From Oxyruncus cristatus (lineage: Eukaryota; Chordata; Aves; Passeriformes; Cotingidae), in the NCBI GenBank assembly GCA_013399855.1, contig VXAY01006688.1, positions 1,054,001 through 1,118,000 of the forward strand: 64,000 bases of DNA, written 5' to 3'. The notes under the pieces are model-generated. The model was given only the letters and a program-made list of their open reading frames with translations. It ran no database searches and was not told where the DNA came from. The position numbers and the translations under genes were made by a program. This document shows, one piece after another, positions 9,901-23,608 of the stretch. Positions within the stretch are counted from its first letter, which is position 1. Every line of letters begins with the position of its first letter.

Positions 9901-12900
9901 AATGATCCTCTCTAAGAAAGCTTGTTCACCTGCTGCAGCCTTTGTCATAACCTGCCTTTACATGGTACCGCTCATCAGACATTCCCGTCCCTCCCCTTCT
10001 TCTCATCACACAACCCAACACAGGGTTTAAAACCCTATTAATAACAAGGGAACAAGAGCCTAATCCCTTCTGAAAATGATTGCTCTGTCCCCTTCGGTCC
10101 TGCCCCAACATTAAAATCATTCCATTCTAAAACTAGCTCTCTTTGCTGTAGCTCTATGAATCTCCCATATTTTCCCCACTGTACTCATACAGTCCTGTGC
10201 CCTCATAGCCAGCACATTAAATGGCTTATGGCAAAGGCAGTTTCACACACTGTGCCTTCTGTAGTAGTCCACATCATTGAGTCCAACAAATTTGCAGCAT
10301 GACTCAGTCCCATAATTGTTCTGAAAACCACACAAGCAGAGACACCCTCATCTCTCCCTTTGATTCACTAAAATGTTTCTCAAATTTATTACATTTTCTT
10401 GTCTCCTTGATGTGCAGCTTAAGGGCAGTGGGCAGCCAATAAAAGACTCTCAGTGCCTTGTGAAGGGTGGATTGTTACTGGTGAGATCCCACTGTGATGT
10501 ACGATCATCAAATCACACTGGAGGTGACATGTGTTTCTTTTATCAAGCCCCATCAGCTGATAAAATATGAGGTCAGAAACAGTGAGAGCTTTGGCACAGG
10601 CAGAGAGGTTGATGAAGAACGACTTGCAGTGGCTGTGATTTGGAGCTAGAGCTGCTTGTGGTTGCAAGAACATCTGTTACAAGATGGTCAAAGGGTGCAT
10701 GCACAGATTTGGTCCTGCTGAGGCGTGATGCTTGTGCTGTTGAAGTTGGCAACTTGTCAATACAAAGAGAGGGACTTTTAGCTACACTTAAATTGTCATT
10801 GTGTCTCCAAGGTTGCTGTACTTGAGGTTAACCTGATCAGAGTGGTTACCTTAGCTCACCCATGATGTCATTCTTTCTATGATGGCACCCCAACAACGCT
10901 TTTGCCTTTCACCCCCTCCGTGTCTGATAGAAGCAGAAGCTAATGATCAATGGTCCTCTGGGACTTTTTTTGGTCACTTAATTGTTTTTTATTTTTTATG
11001 CAGTCATGCATATATTGGTGCAAGGTGCTAGAGACATGGAGTTCTGGACTCAACCCGGACCCAAGCCTGTATGCTATAGCTTGGTACCTCAGAGCACTTC
11101 TGACAGGCAGACTATTTATTTTGCTTGTTACTCTGTCTGTGTAGTGTTTTCTTGCCCTCACTCCCACCACCAGCTCATGGCTACTCGCACAGCAATCAGG
11201 CATTACATATCACACAGGTTAATGAGTACGTCAGGATCCATCTCGATGTGTGCTCAGTGAGTACAGACCACGGCCTGGAATGGGGCAATTCACCTGGCTT
11301 TTCGTTGCCTTATGCTCTTCATTCTCAGTGGCCTCTGCAGATATTGATTTATTGCAATGCCCTGCAGCCTGTGTTTGCTCACACCCAACTGAGATACCAG
11401 TGCAATCCAAGGCATGGACTGTAGTGCTGAGCAGACCGTGAAGGTGCGGGCACTTGGAGGGCCACAGGCCTTGGGCTCCAGGGGCAGGACTCCCATTACA
11501 TGCTGCAAAACACAAAGATCAATTTTTTTGTGTCAATTCAAGTAAAATGGTGTAGTGTCTTTTTTCCTGAAAGACTACATAGATCACAGCAGCTGTCTGG
11601 CTGTCTACAGGTTTGGACTGCAACACTCCAGCAGCTCCTTGCCATCTGTGTAATGGTCTCCAATCTGGCAAACATAAAGTAAGAAAAAATTACTCACAGG
11701 AGTTAAATTTGAAATTTCTGGTGCTTGTTAAACCACTGCTGCTGGCAATAAATGTATTTCCTGAAGTTGTAGGGTGATCAGGAAGGAAGGGCATGGGGGA
11801 AAGAACTGGTGTGTTACTGTCAGCCATTAGGAGTGTGTCTGAAGTCTCAGCACTTGCAGTCTCTGGAAGGGGGTTGGGTGTTCATATGCAGGATAAGTCT
11901 CTACTTCTTGCATCTCAAATCTGAATTTTACAATCCTGACTTACACACCAATTTTCAAGCAAACAATCATTTTAAATACAGGTAATTTTATGTCTACACT
12001 GTCTTTATATTGTCTATGTGCACACAGACTTCTCAAAGTGAGATCTTAATCTGCAGCTGTTGTATTTAATAGCTACAATTAGGGAAATGGTTAAGAATAC
12101 CTGATTTTATCTCGTTTATGCTTCCTTTTCTGTTAAGGAAGACGCATATTGTGATAGCATTTCAATAAAACACAATAAAATGTTAATGGTAAGATCTGGA
12201 GATGATATTAAAAACGAGAAGGATGCTTCTAGAATATAAAACATGGTAAAAATTAATTCTTTTTGGTTTCCCTTTTATTTACCTCGAACACTCAAATTTC
12301 CACATGGAAGGCTCATACCGTTGTCTGACTTTCTTTTAGAAGCAACAGGGTGTTAAGCTGTAGTGATGAAAGGGCTGGTGAACTGCAAGCTTAACAGTAA
12401 GTGCAATAAAAATGAAGCATTTGAAAGTGTTTGATTATCTGCTCTGTGTAGGTTACCTGTCTGCAGTGCACGGGCTGTGGAAAACATTCACTAATCTACT
12501 GAAGACACATTAAGCCCCTGAATACGATTAGGGAAGAAGCTTACTGCAATGTCCAATGTAACTATAGTTTGGAAAAGACAGATCACAGAGTTGTTAATAA
12601 TGCCAAATAAGAGGGACAAGGAGCAAATCTAAGCGCTGGTGCCTTGATTAATCGCACTACTTAATTGTTGGCTTTACCACCTGGGGCGGCAAGACTGCTT
12701 CAATCTGCTACCTTCAAGACACTCACATTGCCTTTTAAGATTTACCATTGGGTGAACAATCTTTGAGATGGAGCAGGCCCCAGTAATGGCTCTCAGATGG
12801 TGGGATTCGATGCGGCTGCACCAGGTTGGGCTCCTGCACGTTATGCAGCCTCTAGCACAGTGACAGCAAGCTGTGCCTTCTCAAACAGCCTAGTGCTCTT

Positions 12901-13148
12901 GTCCTTTCCTGCCATGAAAATACCTGCCTAGTGGGTCTCCCTTTGCAGCAGAAATGCTGATTTGAAATAGCCTCCAAAATAAAAATGACAAATAAGTGCC
13001 ATATTGGGACCAAAGGAGAATCAGGCTAAATATTGCAGGGATGTGGCAAGACGGCTCCAGAAGGAACTGGCTTCAGCATGAGCAGAAGCCAATTTACTCC
13101 ACTTGGTTCCATGGCCAGCACGATGCCTTTTTATTTAGCAATGTGAAC
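6951..13148. other. Intergenic stretch, no gene recognised
   Basis: About 6.2 kb of AT-rich DNA with only short open frames, none with convincing splice sites and coding character. Frames overlap in 10.9-11.5 kb on both strands, typical of chance. Around 12.6 kb there is a homeodomain-type cluster of TTAAT/ATTAA words that could belong to a conserved element, but this cannot be judged from one sequence. Confidence 0.5.
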
Positions 13149-13505
13149 CTACACAGAGAGTTGTTTCTCATTGACTCCAGGGCCATTTCATACCCTGTAT
13201 GGGGATGCTAGGCAATGCTTCTAGGAGCACCAGACAGCTAAAAAGGGAAGTGTGTGCTTCTACCAAGAAGGTGGTAGTGAGTGACTAGTCAGGGAAGTGC
13301 AGGAGTGTGCCAGGAGANGCAGAGAGTTGTTCTTCTCTACACAGAGAGTTGTTTCTCATTGACTCCAGGGCCATTTCATACCCTGTATGGGGATGCTAGG
13401 CAATGCTTCTAGGAGCACCAGACAGCTAAAAAGGGAAGTGTGTGCTTCTACCAAGAAGGTGGTAGTGAGTGACTAGTCAGGGAAGTGCAGGAGTGTGCCA
13501 GGAGA
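13149..13505 (+). repeat. 169-bp perfect direct duplication around a single N
   Basis: Positions 13149-13317 and 13337-13505 are identical as read, both starting ctacacagagagttgttt and ending gtgtgccaggaga, offset by 188 bases. They are separated by a lone N (13318) and 18 bases (gcagagagttgttcttct) that resemble the start of the repeat. The N and zero divergence point to a false duplication at a contig join rather than a biological repeat. Confidence 0.9.
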
Positions 13506-16500
13506 CCACCTACAAGTGGTCTCAGACTCTAAAATTTTGGCATGAGCTGGAAGGACCATCACTGTTACTGGTCTCCTAGGCATCAACACCACTTCCCTCC
13601 TCTTGAAGCTGGTTTTAGATCATGAAAGAAGCAGCTGACTTGTGTCCATCTTGCCATTTGTTTGATTGTTGAATACAAAAGTCTATGTTGTATTCATCAA
13701 ATTAGTGCATGATAGGAATATTTAGGATGAAATGCCACATGTACAAAAAGTTACGAATTGCCTGATTCTTAAATTTCTTGATATAATCTGAAGGGATCCC
13801 ACTCAGACATCCCATCTTGGTGCTGGATGCAGTGAAGGTTCAGGACAAAAATCGTAAGGGGACTGTATAACTAAAAATCAGTTTAATGCCTGCATGTAAG
13901 TGTGGCTGAATTCAGGCTTCACAAGCAACACCAAATTTTGCCATTTCTGGTTATAATTCAGCATTTAGATGTCAATTGCATTTATCCTGCATAGCAAGAC
14001 ACAGTGCTGATATGTAAACTCCTGCAGTTTGTGAAGGCCAAAATTAAGCTTTAATTATCTTATGTGAGTGTAATAAGTTATCTTACTGTCATCTACAGTG
14101 ATTCACCTTTGAGCCTTCAGTACTGTAACTCAGAGACTTTGGTGGTCAGTCCTGATACCCTCATTCCTCTGTGCATGTCTGTGTGGTTGAGGTCTGGGGT
14201 GTTTGAAAAGGATTATTGTCTCGTGTGTTTGGCTCAAAAGATAAGGAGAAGGAGCACAATACAGTATCCTCCTTCCTGCCCCGAAAGGCAAGGGCCTTAT
14301 GTCCCTGCAGTTTTTTTGGGAGATTGAGAGGGACGTACATTGCTAATGATGAATTTATGAAGGAAGATGCTAGCCCTCATTTCTCAGCTGGGGAATTCTT
14401 GACCCTGACAAGGAAGGAGAAGGAGGAGAAGTGAGTTTTACTGCTGGATATGTTGGCACTACTGTGGAGGGAGTACAAAGAAGCTTAAGGCACTGTTCTT
14501 TTTGAATTTTTTTGCCTGCCCAGAGATTACACTTCTCAGTCCATCATGGGGGTTTCAGAGTGGTGTGACAGAATGGTGATGTGAAGCAGAATCCTCCACC
14601 ATCTCCCATCTGCAGCTGCTCTGGCAGCTCATCAGTGTCTCTGGGCAATACCTGCTGCTGCTCTGCCAACAGGTTCAGCCCATCCTCAGCGTGCAGATAG
14701 ACAAGCTCAGGTGGTTCGTGAGCAGAGACAGTTTGGAGGCTGATGCTTTGGCTGGGACAGGTTTGCTTTGGCCAACTCTGCTACAGAAACAACTGCAGAG
14801 AGCAGAGGTGCTTTGCAGCATTGGTAGTGCCTGAAGTCCACAGGAATTCAGAATGAGCCCTGGCTTGATCCATCAGCATGTATCTCACAGCTCCCTCAAT
14901 GCTTCAGTCATGCTGGAGTATTGCCAACATGCTTTCCAGCCCAAGGAAACTGAGAAGTGAAATAACAGAGGTTTAAGATTCAATGTCTCAACCAAAGCAG
15001 AATGGAATTTCCAAGGCAAAGATACTTCTTTGTCCCAAGGGCCTTCCCTCTGCAGAGTATGAATACCTGCTCCCAAAAAAAGGAGGTCTGATCCTTCCCA
15101 GAAATGGATTACAAGAATCTATTGTAAAGGCAAGACTTATGTAACCCTAATGTATGATGGACCAGTGTCCCCAGTAAGAGACTCTTTTAGAAAGGAAAAG
15201 AAGGAAAGGAATGAAATGTCGTTGTTCTACTACAACATTCTTCATGGACAAGATTTAAAGCCTTTGGCTTTATGAATATATTGCTCAATAATCTGAATAT
15301 ATGTTAATTCAGTGCACATTTTAAAAATACTTGGATAATATTCTATAGAGCACATTCTCACTCTCATTAAACCTAAGACAAAACCAAATCCATTTCAGAT
15401 TTATACTATGGTGACAGTGAAGATGAATAAAGTTATTTTCTTTACTCTGAAGTCACAAGTAATGCAGCTGTGTTAGGTGATGGGCAGCCTAGGAAGTCAG
15501 GCTGTGTTTGCTCAGAATGAGCGTTTGCTGTTACTACGAATTTTCCTTTATTCTCTAAGGATGATATCAATTGCCACTAGTCCAAATTAACTGTTTCAGT
15601 GATGACATCTTTCAGAGAAGTACGCTGGAGCAGGAGGGGAGAAATATATAATGAGTGGGGGTTTTGCCTTTGCTCTGCCCTTTCTATAATGAATAAAATA
15701 AGAAAGAGTAGTGAAGAAGAATAATCCATAAAACTCCCAAATGCAGCTGGAAGAGATGTTCCCTCATGCAGAAAACAGCCATTGGTCTGCCTCCTACAGA
15801 TGCTTTCAGAACCACTGGACCTGGTATTTTTGAGGGTATGATGCTGGAGACAGAAGGGCCCCGAGCCAGAGCACAGCCACGGTGCCAAACAGAGTGGCTG
15901 CCCTGGGCAGAGCTCTGGTGCCCGAAAGGAAGTTACTGCAGGGTATGGGCCACAACTTAGCCAGTGTCCCCAGAGTTATATAAGCTATGCAGAATAGCTC
16001 AGGATCAGAAACATGCCATGGTATCTTAGGACCCCTTTAGCCCTATTCCTGGAGCTGCAAGTTTCTCAGTTTTGTAAAAATCTAATTTAATGTCATAACA
16101 TCTCTGAGAAAGTCTCTACCATCCCTCTTGCCACCTAAGGCACTGAATTTACTTGAATCCTTAACTAAAGCCTTCCCCCAAAAAGCACCTCCTGGCCTGA
16201 GAATCTCTCCAAGAGCATCTCCCTCCCAGATTTGCTTTTTCCTAAAAGGTTATAGAGAAAGTTTCCTGGAACTTAAGAGTTCTGATTCTAGGTACAAGGC
16301 AGATTTAACAGCAGCAGATGAACTGGTAACCAGCCTTGGGTGCCCTAGAGAACTGCTCTGAGGAGAGACCAGGGGAAGCATCGCTCTACTATTGGCCAGG
16401 TAACCCACAGCCCAATACAGAAGGATGAATTGAAACCACCAGCCAGGATACTTACCTTCTGTTTCCCAGAGAGCAATCCTGAGCTGGTGTTTTTGTCCAT

Positions 16501-17559
16501 GCTAGGGATTGTTCGTTGGTATTTTAAATTGTGAACTTTATATCACCATTTTATACTGCAGAATAGCATGCTCTTCACCCATCTGATAAGAATCTTTCAG
16601 CATGTATAAATCTGTTAGGTCATGCCTGCATTTTCCAGCAATTGTTTTAGGAGTCTCCTTCCGGTATTTAAAAGAAGGGAAATATCTTCTTTGATATCTA
16701 TCGTCTTCCAGCTTTGAAGCTGTGCTGAACAACAAACACAGACAAACATTTAATTCTCTGCTGATCCTTTAAATATCTTTACAAGCACATGGCATTCACA
16801 CGCTGTTAAGCCCGTCTCCTGAAGCAGCTGTATATCTTCTTTTAACTCTGCCTTGAAAGCCCACAGCTTCAACCGGGATGGAACAGGAGCCCACAGTACT
16901 TCATCCTGTGATGGCTTTCTGGGTGGTATAGAGAGGGATGGGTTTCCATAATAAAGCAATCATCTGGATTGAATTGCAGATATCTAATCCTCTCACAAGC
17001 TACTCCTGCTTAGTTTTGTGAAGAGAACAAAGACATCAACTTAGACATGCTCCGGGTTGGATTTGGCTGTCGCTGGGACCTTCTGATTATTCCAGTGATT
17101 AGCCAGCATGCTTTGGTAACTTCAACACAAAAGTGCAAGCACAGGATCAAAATCTTTTCCTTCAGGAAAGGGGGCTTAAATAGATTTCCTTAACTTCACT
17201 CCCCAGGAAAACATCTGCCCCCGTCTGAAGGGGCAGACATGGCAGTTGGGACAAACCCATCTCTCTTAAGCATCCTGTCATGTTTTTATGGTATGGGAGC
17301 ACAACGGAATTTGAGTAGCTGCATTACGGAATGGGGGAGTGGGCTGTGAGATATTGATGTTCATATAATTTCATGAGTATTCATTGTTTTAAGCCCCATA
17401 AAACTATTTTTTTCCTTTTCTTCCTCAACATGAAAACTTTTCATTTGTTTTCAGTAGTTTTTCTGCCTTTCTGTGGGGACCCACAAAGATATTTAGTCCA
17501 TTCCACTGACTGAAGACAGCTAACCATACCACTATAATTTCTGACAGCTGCCTAAGCAG
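13506..17559. other. Intergenic stretch, no gene recognised
   Basis: Only short unsupported open frames are present (for example 14064-14434 plus and 15577-15888 minus), with no codon pattern or splice context favouring expression. No repeat was recognised with confidence. Confidence 0.5.
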
Positions 17560-17870
17560 GTCCTGAGGACCTTCAGACCCCATACCATCCTCATCCTCAT
17601 ATTATCCTTCCTGTTAAAAACTTCCACCTGGCATCTAACCTAAACCTGTGATTTCTTGGCCTGTACAGATCAATATGGAAAATGCCTAATCTTTACCCCT
17701 GGAAGCAATGATTTATCCATTCAAAGACTGTGTCTAGACTATCCTATCCCCACTCAGATCTCCTCTCCTTCAGGCTAAACTACCTTAGTTCTTTTCTATG
17801 TATTGCCTAGACTTCTGTTCATTTGCATTGCTTATTTCTGCCTGGGCTGCATCATATTACCAGGGTGCTG
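17560..17870 (-). mobile_element. Old CR1 LINE 3' fragment (reverse orientation)
   Basis: On the plus strand the phrase agatctcctctccttcaggc followed by taaactaccttagttctttt matches the antisense of the CR1 segment that reads gttgtttagcctggagaag in younger copies. Upstream, ttcctgttaaaaacttccac and ggcatctaacctaaacctgt match antisense CR1 words for ggtttagattgg and ataaggaagaa. Terminal repeats are not visible. Confidence 0.5.
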
Positions 17871-20440
17871 CTAGCAGTGGTGGGGCTAAAATCCATGGAC
17901 CAGACATCATCATTTTGATCAGAGTAGGCATTGGAGCCAGGGTTTGGGCTTCTTGTTGAAAATCTTGCCTTTTATCAAAAGTTGTAAAAGCTTGGTGAAA
18001 GGATTCTCTGATGAAAGATAGTTTAATAAAAAGTAGCATTTCTGGAGCTAATCTGCCATCCAAGTGCACAGCTAGGCTGTGTCACAGTGTTGGTGGCCAT
18101 TGGGAGATTTTTCTTTATTGCACACTCTCATTTGCTGAAAGCGAAAACTGATCTAATAGCAGGAGGCTTTGGAGGCACAGTAAAGTGTATAAAAAGGACT
18201 CAATTTTATTTTTTTTTAAAAAAGAAAACCCAAAGGGAAAGCCAAAATAGGCCACTACTGAGAATTAAAAACACAGATGTAACAAAAGAATATTTCTGAG
18301 GTTTTGTGCGGTTTGTGCACTTGAGTCACTTACAAAAAGACTATAAGCGGTGTTGAGAAAGTAATGAAATGTTCTTCAGGATGGGTTTTTTAATTCCATT
18401 TTTTTAATGATTTTCTTTAAACGGTACTATCTTGTCAGCTGTTGAAAGCTTCTCTTTGTAACCCTCTAAAGCACTCCAGACATTTTCTGTGAGAAGGTTT
18501 TAAACTCCCCAGTATAAACAGATGGTCTGTTGGTATTTGTATGTCAGAAGCTAGCATTTATATTGTAAAACACACTAGATTAAGTCTTTGGGGTTGGAGG
18601 GAAAGTTAATGAATAAGATTATCATGCAATGGCTTTACTCTAGTGAGATCCACAGAAATAATCAAAACCAGTGTGGCACATAATAACATAAAAATGCCAT
18701 GTAACTAGGGGGAAACTCTTTTGATTAGTGAATTTGTTACTTTAAATGAAGGGAAAAGTTGGCTTTAAGGGAGTGTTATGCATGAAATCCTGATTTTAGC
18801 TGTGCTAATGCAGTTAACTTGCTGCTCACGTGTGAATGGGGATACCACATAGCCCTGCAGCTTTGATCAGCCTTTGGAAACACACATGGAGTTCCTGTCT
18901 CTGCTGTAGACATCCTGTCAGCCTGGTTATCTAACAGACCAAGGCTAACATGTTCACACTAAGGAAATTACATGTGAGAGTACAACGGCTTTCTTTACAC
19001 TGATTTTGATTTGCTGTACAGTTAAGTTACTCACAAAGGTACTATGAATAATATTATGCCAATTAGAAGTCTTGCTGAAGGAGAAGTAACATGGAAAAAA
19101 AGCACAATTCTTAAAAGAGGGAGGAACTCAAAAAAGGAGTAAACCATCATTGGCAAAGTTGTGCAGATTCACAAAGGGTTATTTTGCCCAACATATATAT
19201 TTTAGACGTTCTTCAGTATTTACTTTAAAGACACTGTTAAGTTTGGGGAATCAAATAATATGGCATGTGCATTCTGACACATTTCTCTTTTTAAAAACTG
19301 CAATTTCAGAAAGTTCAGCAAGTTCCTTGTAAACCAAATTTGAATAGATGCAGCCAAATTGCAGAGTCCCCACATATGCTTTTCCTTGAGAAAGTTAGAT
19401 GTCTTTCACTGATGGAAATTTCGTTGATATATGAATTATATATTAACTCACCTGTCATGTGTGCCCACTTGTTCATGAAATCAGCTTATGGAACTAACCC
19501 CATAGGATACATCTACAAGAGGGAGCTTTCCAAATCAGAACCTCAAACAATAGCACAATAATTTCTAATAAATATTTCTCAGAGGTTGGTACCCTGGAGT
19601 TCTTCAGGAACTAACTTAATTAAAAAAAAAATAATTTTAGGCCTCTAGAATCGAACTTCCCTGTTGTACTTTGAGACCAGGTCAGCACAAAAGGCAATTT
19701 GAATACATTCCCTGGTTTTATTTTCACCATGTCCCTCCAACATAATGGTATCAAGGGCGAACTCTGCCCTTACATCCTGTTTATTGACTTTCACAATGAC
19801 CAGGAACCTTTCCTTTCGTGTCAAATTGATATTGAGGGATAGGGTTTGCATTCAGATCTGTTAACTTCAACACGGGCTGCATGGATGCACCTATACTCAG
19901 CATTTCACCCAAACACTTAACAGCACCACAGGGTTTTCCTGACGTCCCTGGGCACGAAGGATAAAACAGAGCAACTGTGTCCTCTCAAACAAGGCAGACC
20001 AGTCAGCCAGAGTGAAAACATGGCAGGCAGCCTTCCAAAAAATGTGGATAGAGCATCTTTGTTGTCTGAAGCTGTGCACAGGAATGCATGACATGTCTGG
20101 GGAGAGTGAGCTGCTCAGCAGGCACATGCCAGCACAGCCAAGCGGGGAGTTATCCGTGCTGCTCCAGGAGGCATGGACTGGCTCTGATGTTGCATATCCC
20201 AAGGGTGATGGAGCAGCTCATCCAGCCTTGCTACCCCAGGCACACAGCACACCAGAAACACAAAGATCCACGAGTCCACCCGAAAAGGCCATCACTTTCT
20301 GGGTAATTACTCTTCAGCACACAGGAGGCTGAGTTAGTACAGGCAAAACAATTATTTAAGCTCTGACTCTTTTAAAGGAGCTCCTTGTAATGAAAATGCC
20401 AGATTGGCAATTGCTACTTTGGGTTGGGTTTCTGTTTTAT
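17871..20440. other. Intergenic stretch, no gene recognised
   Basis: No exon is supported. A segment at 19753-19800 (caagggcgaactctgccctt, then ttattgactttcacaatga) resembles the old palindromic dispersed repeat described at 63714. Confidence 0.45.
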
Positions 20441-20610
20441 TCTTTTCTTTTTTTTGTTTCTTTTTCTTTTTTTTTTTTTTNNNNNNNNNNNNNNNNNNNN
20501 NNNNNNNNNNNNNNNNNNNNNNNNNNNNNNNNNNNNNNNNNNNNNNNNNNNNNNNNNNNNNNNNNNNNNNNNNNNNNNNNNNNNNNNNNNNNTTGTTTGT
20601 TTGTTTTAAA
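20441..20610. repeat. Poly-T / TTTG simple repeat around an assembly gap
   Basis: A T-rich run with a TTTTCTTTT pattern leads into 112 N (20481-20592), which resume as (TTTG)n-like ttgtttgtttgtttt. The gap is a homopolymer/microsatellite dropout. The translated frames across it are meaningless. Confidence 0.9.
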
Positions 20611-22839
20611 GCTTAGAATTCTAAGTTCTAATCAGGCTGCTTTTTTCAGTTTGCATGACCTGTTCTGGAGCATATGGATTTCACCCTGCGATTCCTCCAT
20701 TATGACAGTAACTTCTGGTTGAGCTAGCTCGTAACAATTTTGCAAACAAGAAAACAATGAAATAAATTTTGTATTTTATTTAAAAGGATACTTGGGCTGT
20801 GATTTGGAATCCTAGTAAAGAAGGTCTGTCAAACTGGTCTGCATGACCCAGAATGCCCAATTTAAAAATTAGGATGAAGTAAGGTTTTCCTGTGGCCTAT
20901 ACTTTCATTGTGGCAGGAGGAATCCTCTCCCTGTCATCCCTGGTTCTTGCAGCTGCCAGACCTCCATGCTGCCGTTGGAGGGAGCAGCACTCTTGGCTGG
21001 TCTGCCCGTCAGAGCTGGTAGTGGTTCCCACCAAGTGATTCAGATGCAGTGGGAAAGGTCAGCCCTCATCCGGGTCTGGCGCAATTCCTGCTGTGCTGCA
21101 TCTGGCCAGGCAGGGAAAATATTCACTACCACCCCTGTGTCACACCCCTTCCATGTGGTCTCCCTGGCTACATCTCCCTGGGCAGAGGATACAGTCCTGG
21201 GGACATTTTCTGGCATGGAAGCCATGTGGCACAGGATGTGTCCATATTATTATACCATCCTATTTCTCTTGTCCTGCATCCACAGTGGGAATGCCTCTTG
21301 ATGGTGAGATGTATAGGAGGGCAGATATTGCAGTCAAGCACTACCAGGGACCCTCACGGCCTGGTGGCACAGGCAATCATGCTTCAGGAACAAGCAGGGG
21401 GCCCAGGCTGTTTTTCAGTTCACTGGTACAGACGTGTGTTCTCCAGGTGGGCAGCAGCCCTGCCTGAGGCTCCCACATCCCACCTGCCCTGCCTTCTGCC
21501 TTTACAGCTAGGATAGACAAAGAGGCACCTTTAGAGCTTGAGTTTCTTGACCTGAAAGGTTTACCTTCAAATGAATGGGACTGTACCTTATTTTCCCCCT
21601 TTGAGTGCAAGGGAAGCACCATCTGCTGCCTGCGTTGGATACGCTGAAGCGAGGAGAGAGTCATACACCTCCTGGGCACCTCCTCGCTTCAGTGTGTCCA
21701 TCCAGGATCGGGAGTGTGGGCACAGCGGGTGCAGTGGGATGCAGGGCACCTGCCAGCATCCTCCCCCATCCCTCCAGTGAAAGCACCAGATGCCAGGGAA
21801 GGACAGAGGAGCCATTTGTGGGTGGGAGTCAGATACAGTGGAGGGACTGAGAAACACTAGCAAAAAAACCCATGAGTGCAGCAGCCAGCAGAGCTGTGAG
21901 GGGCAGCCAAGGGAGGTGCCTCCCCGCTCACCCAAGAGCAGAGGGCAACTAAAAGGGCGGATGTGCTGGATGGCAGTCCCTGAGCATCACAACCAGCCGT
22001 GAAGCAGTTAAGATGTGGGGAGCCCTTTTTTTTTTTTTTCCTTTTTACATATGAAAATAGCACAAGGCAGACTTTGAGCACAGGCATTGATGTGCTGACA
22101 TTTGTCCCTCTGAAACATCCCCTTCCACCACCCCTTCTGCTCAGTTTGTGGGGGTAGGGAGACCCGCCCACTTGGAGATGGAGCGCAGAAAGCCTCTCGA
22201 GGAACAGGACATCACTTCCTCAGTGCTGACCTGCTAAAAATAGCCTGGTAGGGACAAATATTTGTGTGAAAAAGTCTGGACTCAATGTGATTTGGTACAA
22301 GCTGAAATCTCTTCAGGCTGGAATCTCTTTAGGCTAGAATGAGGTGTAATGTAATGCAGGCAAAGAGGAAAGGGGGAGAAGGGAGTTGCCCAGATTTCTG
22401 GGGTCTCTGCTAGTGAGGGGAGAGGGGCGGATATCTTCAGGGCATGAAACAGGGCAGGGCATGGGCCTGGGGACCTGGCCAGCCCTCTGGGGGTGCCCAA
22501 CGTTTGGGGGTTCACAGTTCTCGGCTTTAACTTCTGCGGGATCCCAGGGCAAATGGCTGTGCTGCAAGACTCCATCAACCCATTCACCAAGAGCTAAAAT
22601 ACCATTTTTTGTTAACCATTACATGTTAACCCTTGCTGGTAATAAAACCATGTCTTCAGTCACTAGGAAAACATCAGAGCTGTCTTGCAAAGAGGCAGGC
22701 TGAGCTCCTAGAAGCTGCCACATGTACATTTTTCTCACCCCCCCTCCTAAAATATCGCCGTAATTGTAATTTACTCAGATGAACCAGAAGGTGACTAAAC
22801 AGATATTCAACATAAAATTCACATTAAGAAAAGAGACAC
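20611..22839. other. Intergenic stretch, no gene recognised
   Basis: A locally GC-rich patch (20.9-22.0 kb) produces many overlapping open frames on both strands. None has a start, splice or homology case. A poly-T run of 14 lies near 22026. An imperfect 17-base duplication (gaaatctcttcaggctg / gaatctctttaggcta) lies at 22304-22336. Confidence 0.5.
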
Positions 22840-22858
22840 TTGGGATAATTTTGATTGG

Positions 22859-22864
22859 TTTATT
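22859..22864 (-). terminator. MAML2: AATAAA poly(A) signal, distal candidate for MAML2
   Basis: The minus strand reads ccAATAAAcc and is followed downstream by a T/G-rich stretch (gaattttatgttgaatatctg). It would give a 3'UTR of about 3.7 kb. Confidence 0.4.
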
Positions 22865-23124
22865 GGCAGAGTTTTGATAGCTAGTGAAAAACATACTATT
22901 CATGTTTAGGTGAAAAATAAATGGAGTCAAATAAGTGTCACTGCATAGTACTAGGAGGTATATACAGCCACATGTAAAAATGCATAAACACAAACATTTC
23001 TGTACAGCATCTTTTCAGTCTGTATAGAGAAACACTGGTTTATAATATGGGGAAAATATAAAGCAGACATACATGCAACAAGGACATGACAGTTACATAG
23101 GTCCCACCTGCATCCCAACAGCTG

Positions 23125-23169
23125 CAATAACAACAATAACAATAATAATAATAACAATAATAATAATAA
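23125..23169. repeat. (AAT)n/(AAC)n microsatellite
   Basis: About 45 bases of interspersed AAT and AAC triplets (caataacaacaataac, then aataataataataac). It lies in the presumed distal MAML2 3'UTR, where the transcript would carry UUA/UUG triplets. Confidence 0.9.
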
Positions 23170-23491
23170 AAGCCTTTTTCAGGGAAAAGTTTTGAAACCT
23201 GGAATGTTTTCATGTTGAGGTTTCCAGAGAGCTTCAGATGTCAAACATATCTGAAGGTTATTTAAAGGCTTGATTCAAAGCCCTGTAAAGGCAATGGAAA
23301 GACTCCATCGATTTCAGTGAGCTTGGGGTCAGACCCAGCTATTTAACCGTGATCCCATCCTGCCCTCCCCCAAAACCCAAAGTTGAAGTCTGCAGATAAA
23401 AATAAACAATTGTATCATACAAAACTTTGTATATAGAATACAAAAGGTAACCGTTGACTTTTTGTATAAAATACAACTTTTTGATAGTATA

Positions 23492-23497
23492 TTTATT
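23492..23497 (-). terminator. MAML2: AATAAA poly(A) signal, proximal candidate for MAML2
   Basis: The minus strand reads gtgaAATAAAtatac. A second hexamer, AATAAA within ggaataataaaaatc, lies 42 bases upstream at 23539-23534. The clustering is compatible with alternative polyadenylation about 3.0 kb after the stop. Confidence 0.35.
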
Positions 23498-23608
23498 TCA
23501 CATATGTATAAATATAACCCAAATAATATGATTTTTATTATTCCTACCAAAATATTATTACTTTTTGTTGTTGTTTTTACAAAAGTTTACAAAACAAATA
23601 ATTCTTTA

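Noticed and set aside
20966..21935. Cluster of open frames of 100-155 codons on both strands
   Set aside because: GC-rich patch with mutually overlapping frames, no splice signals and no family resemblance.
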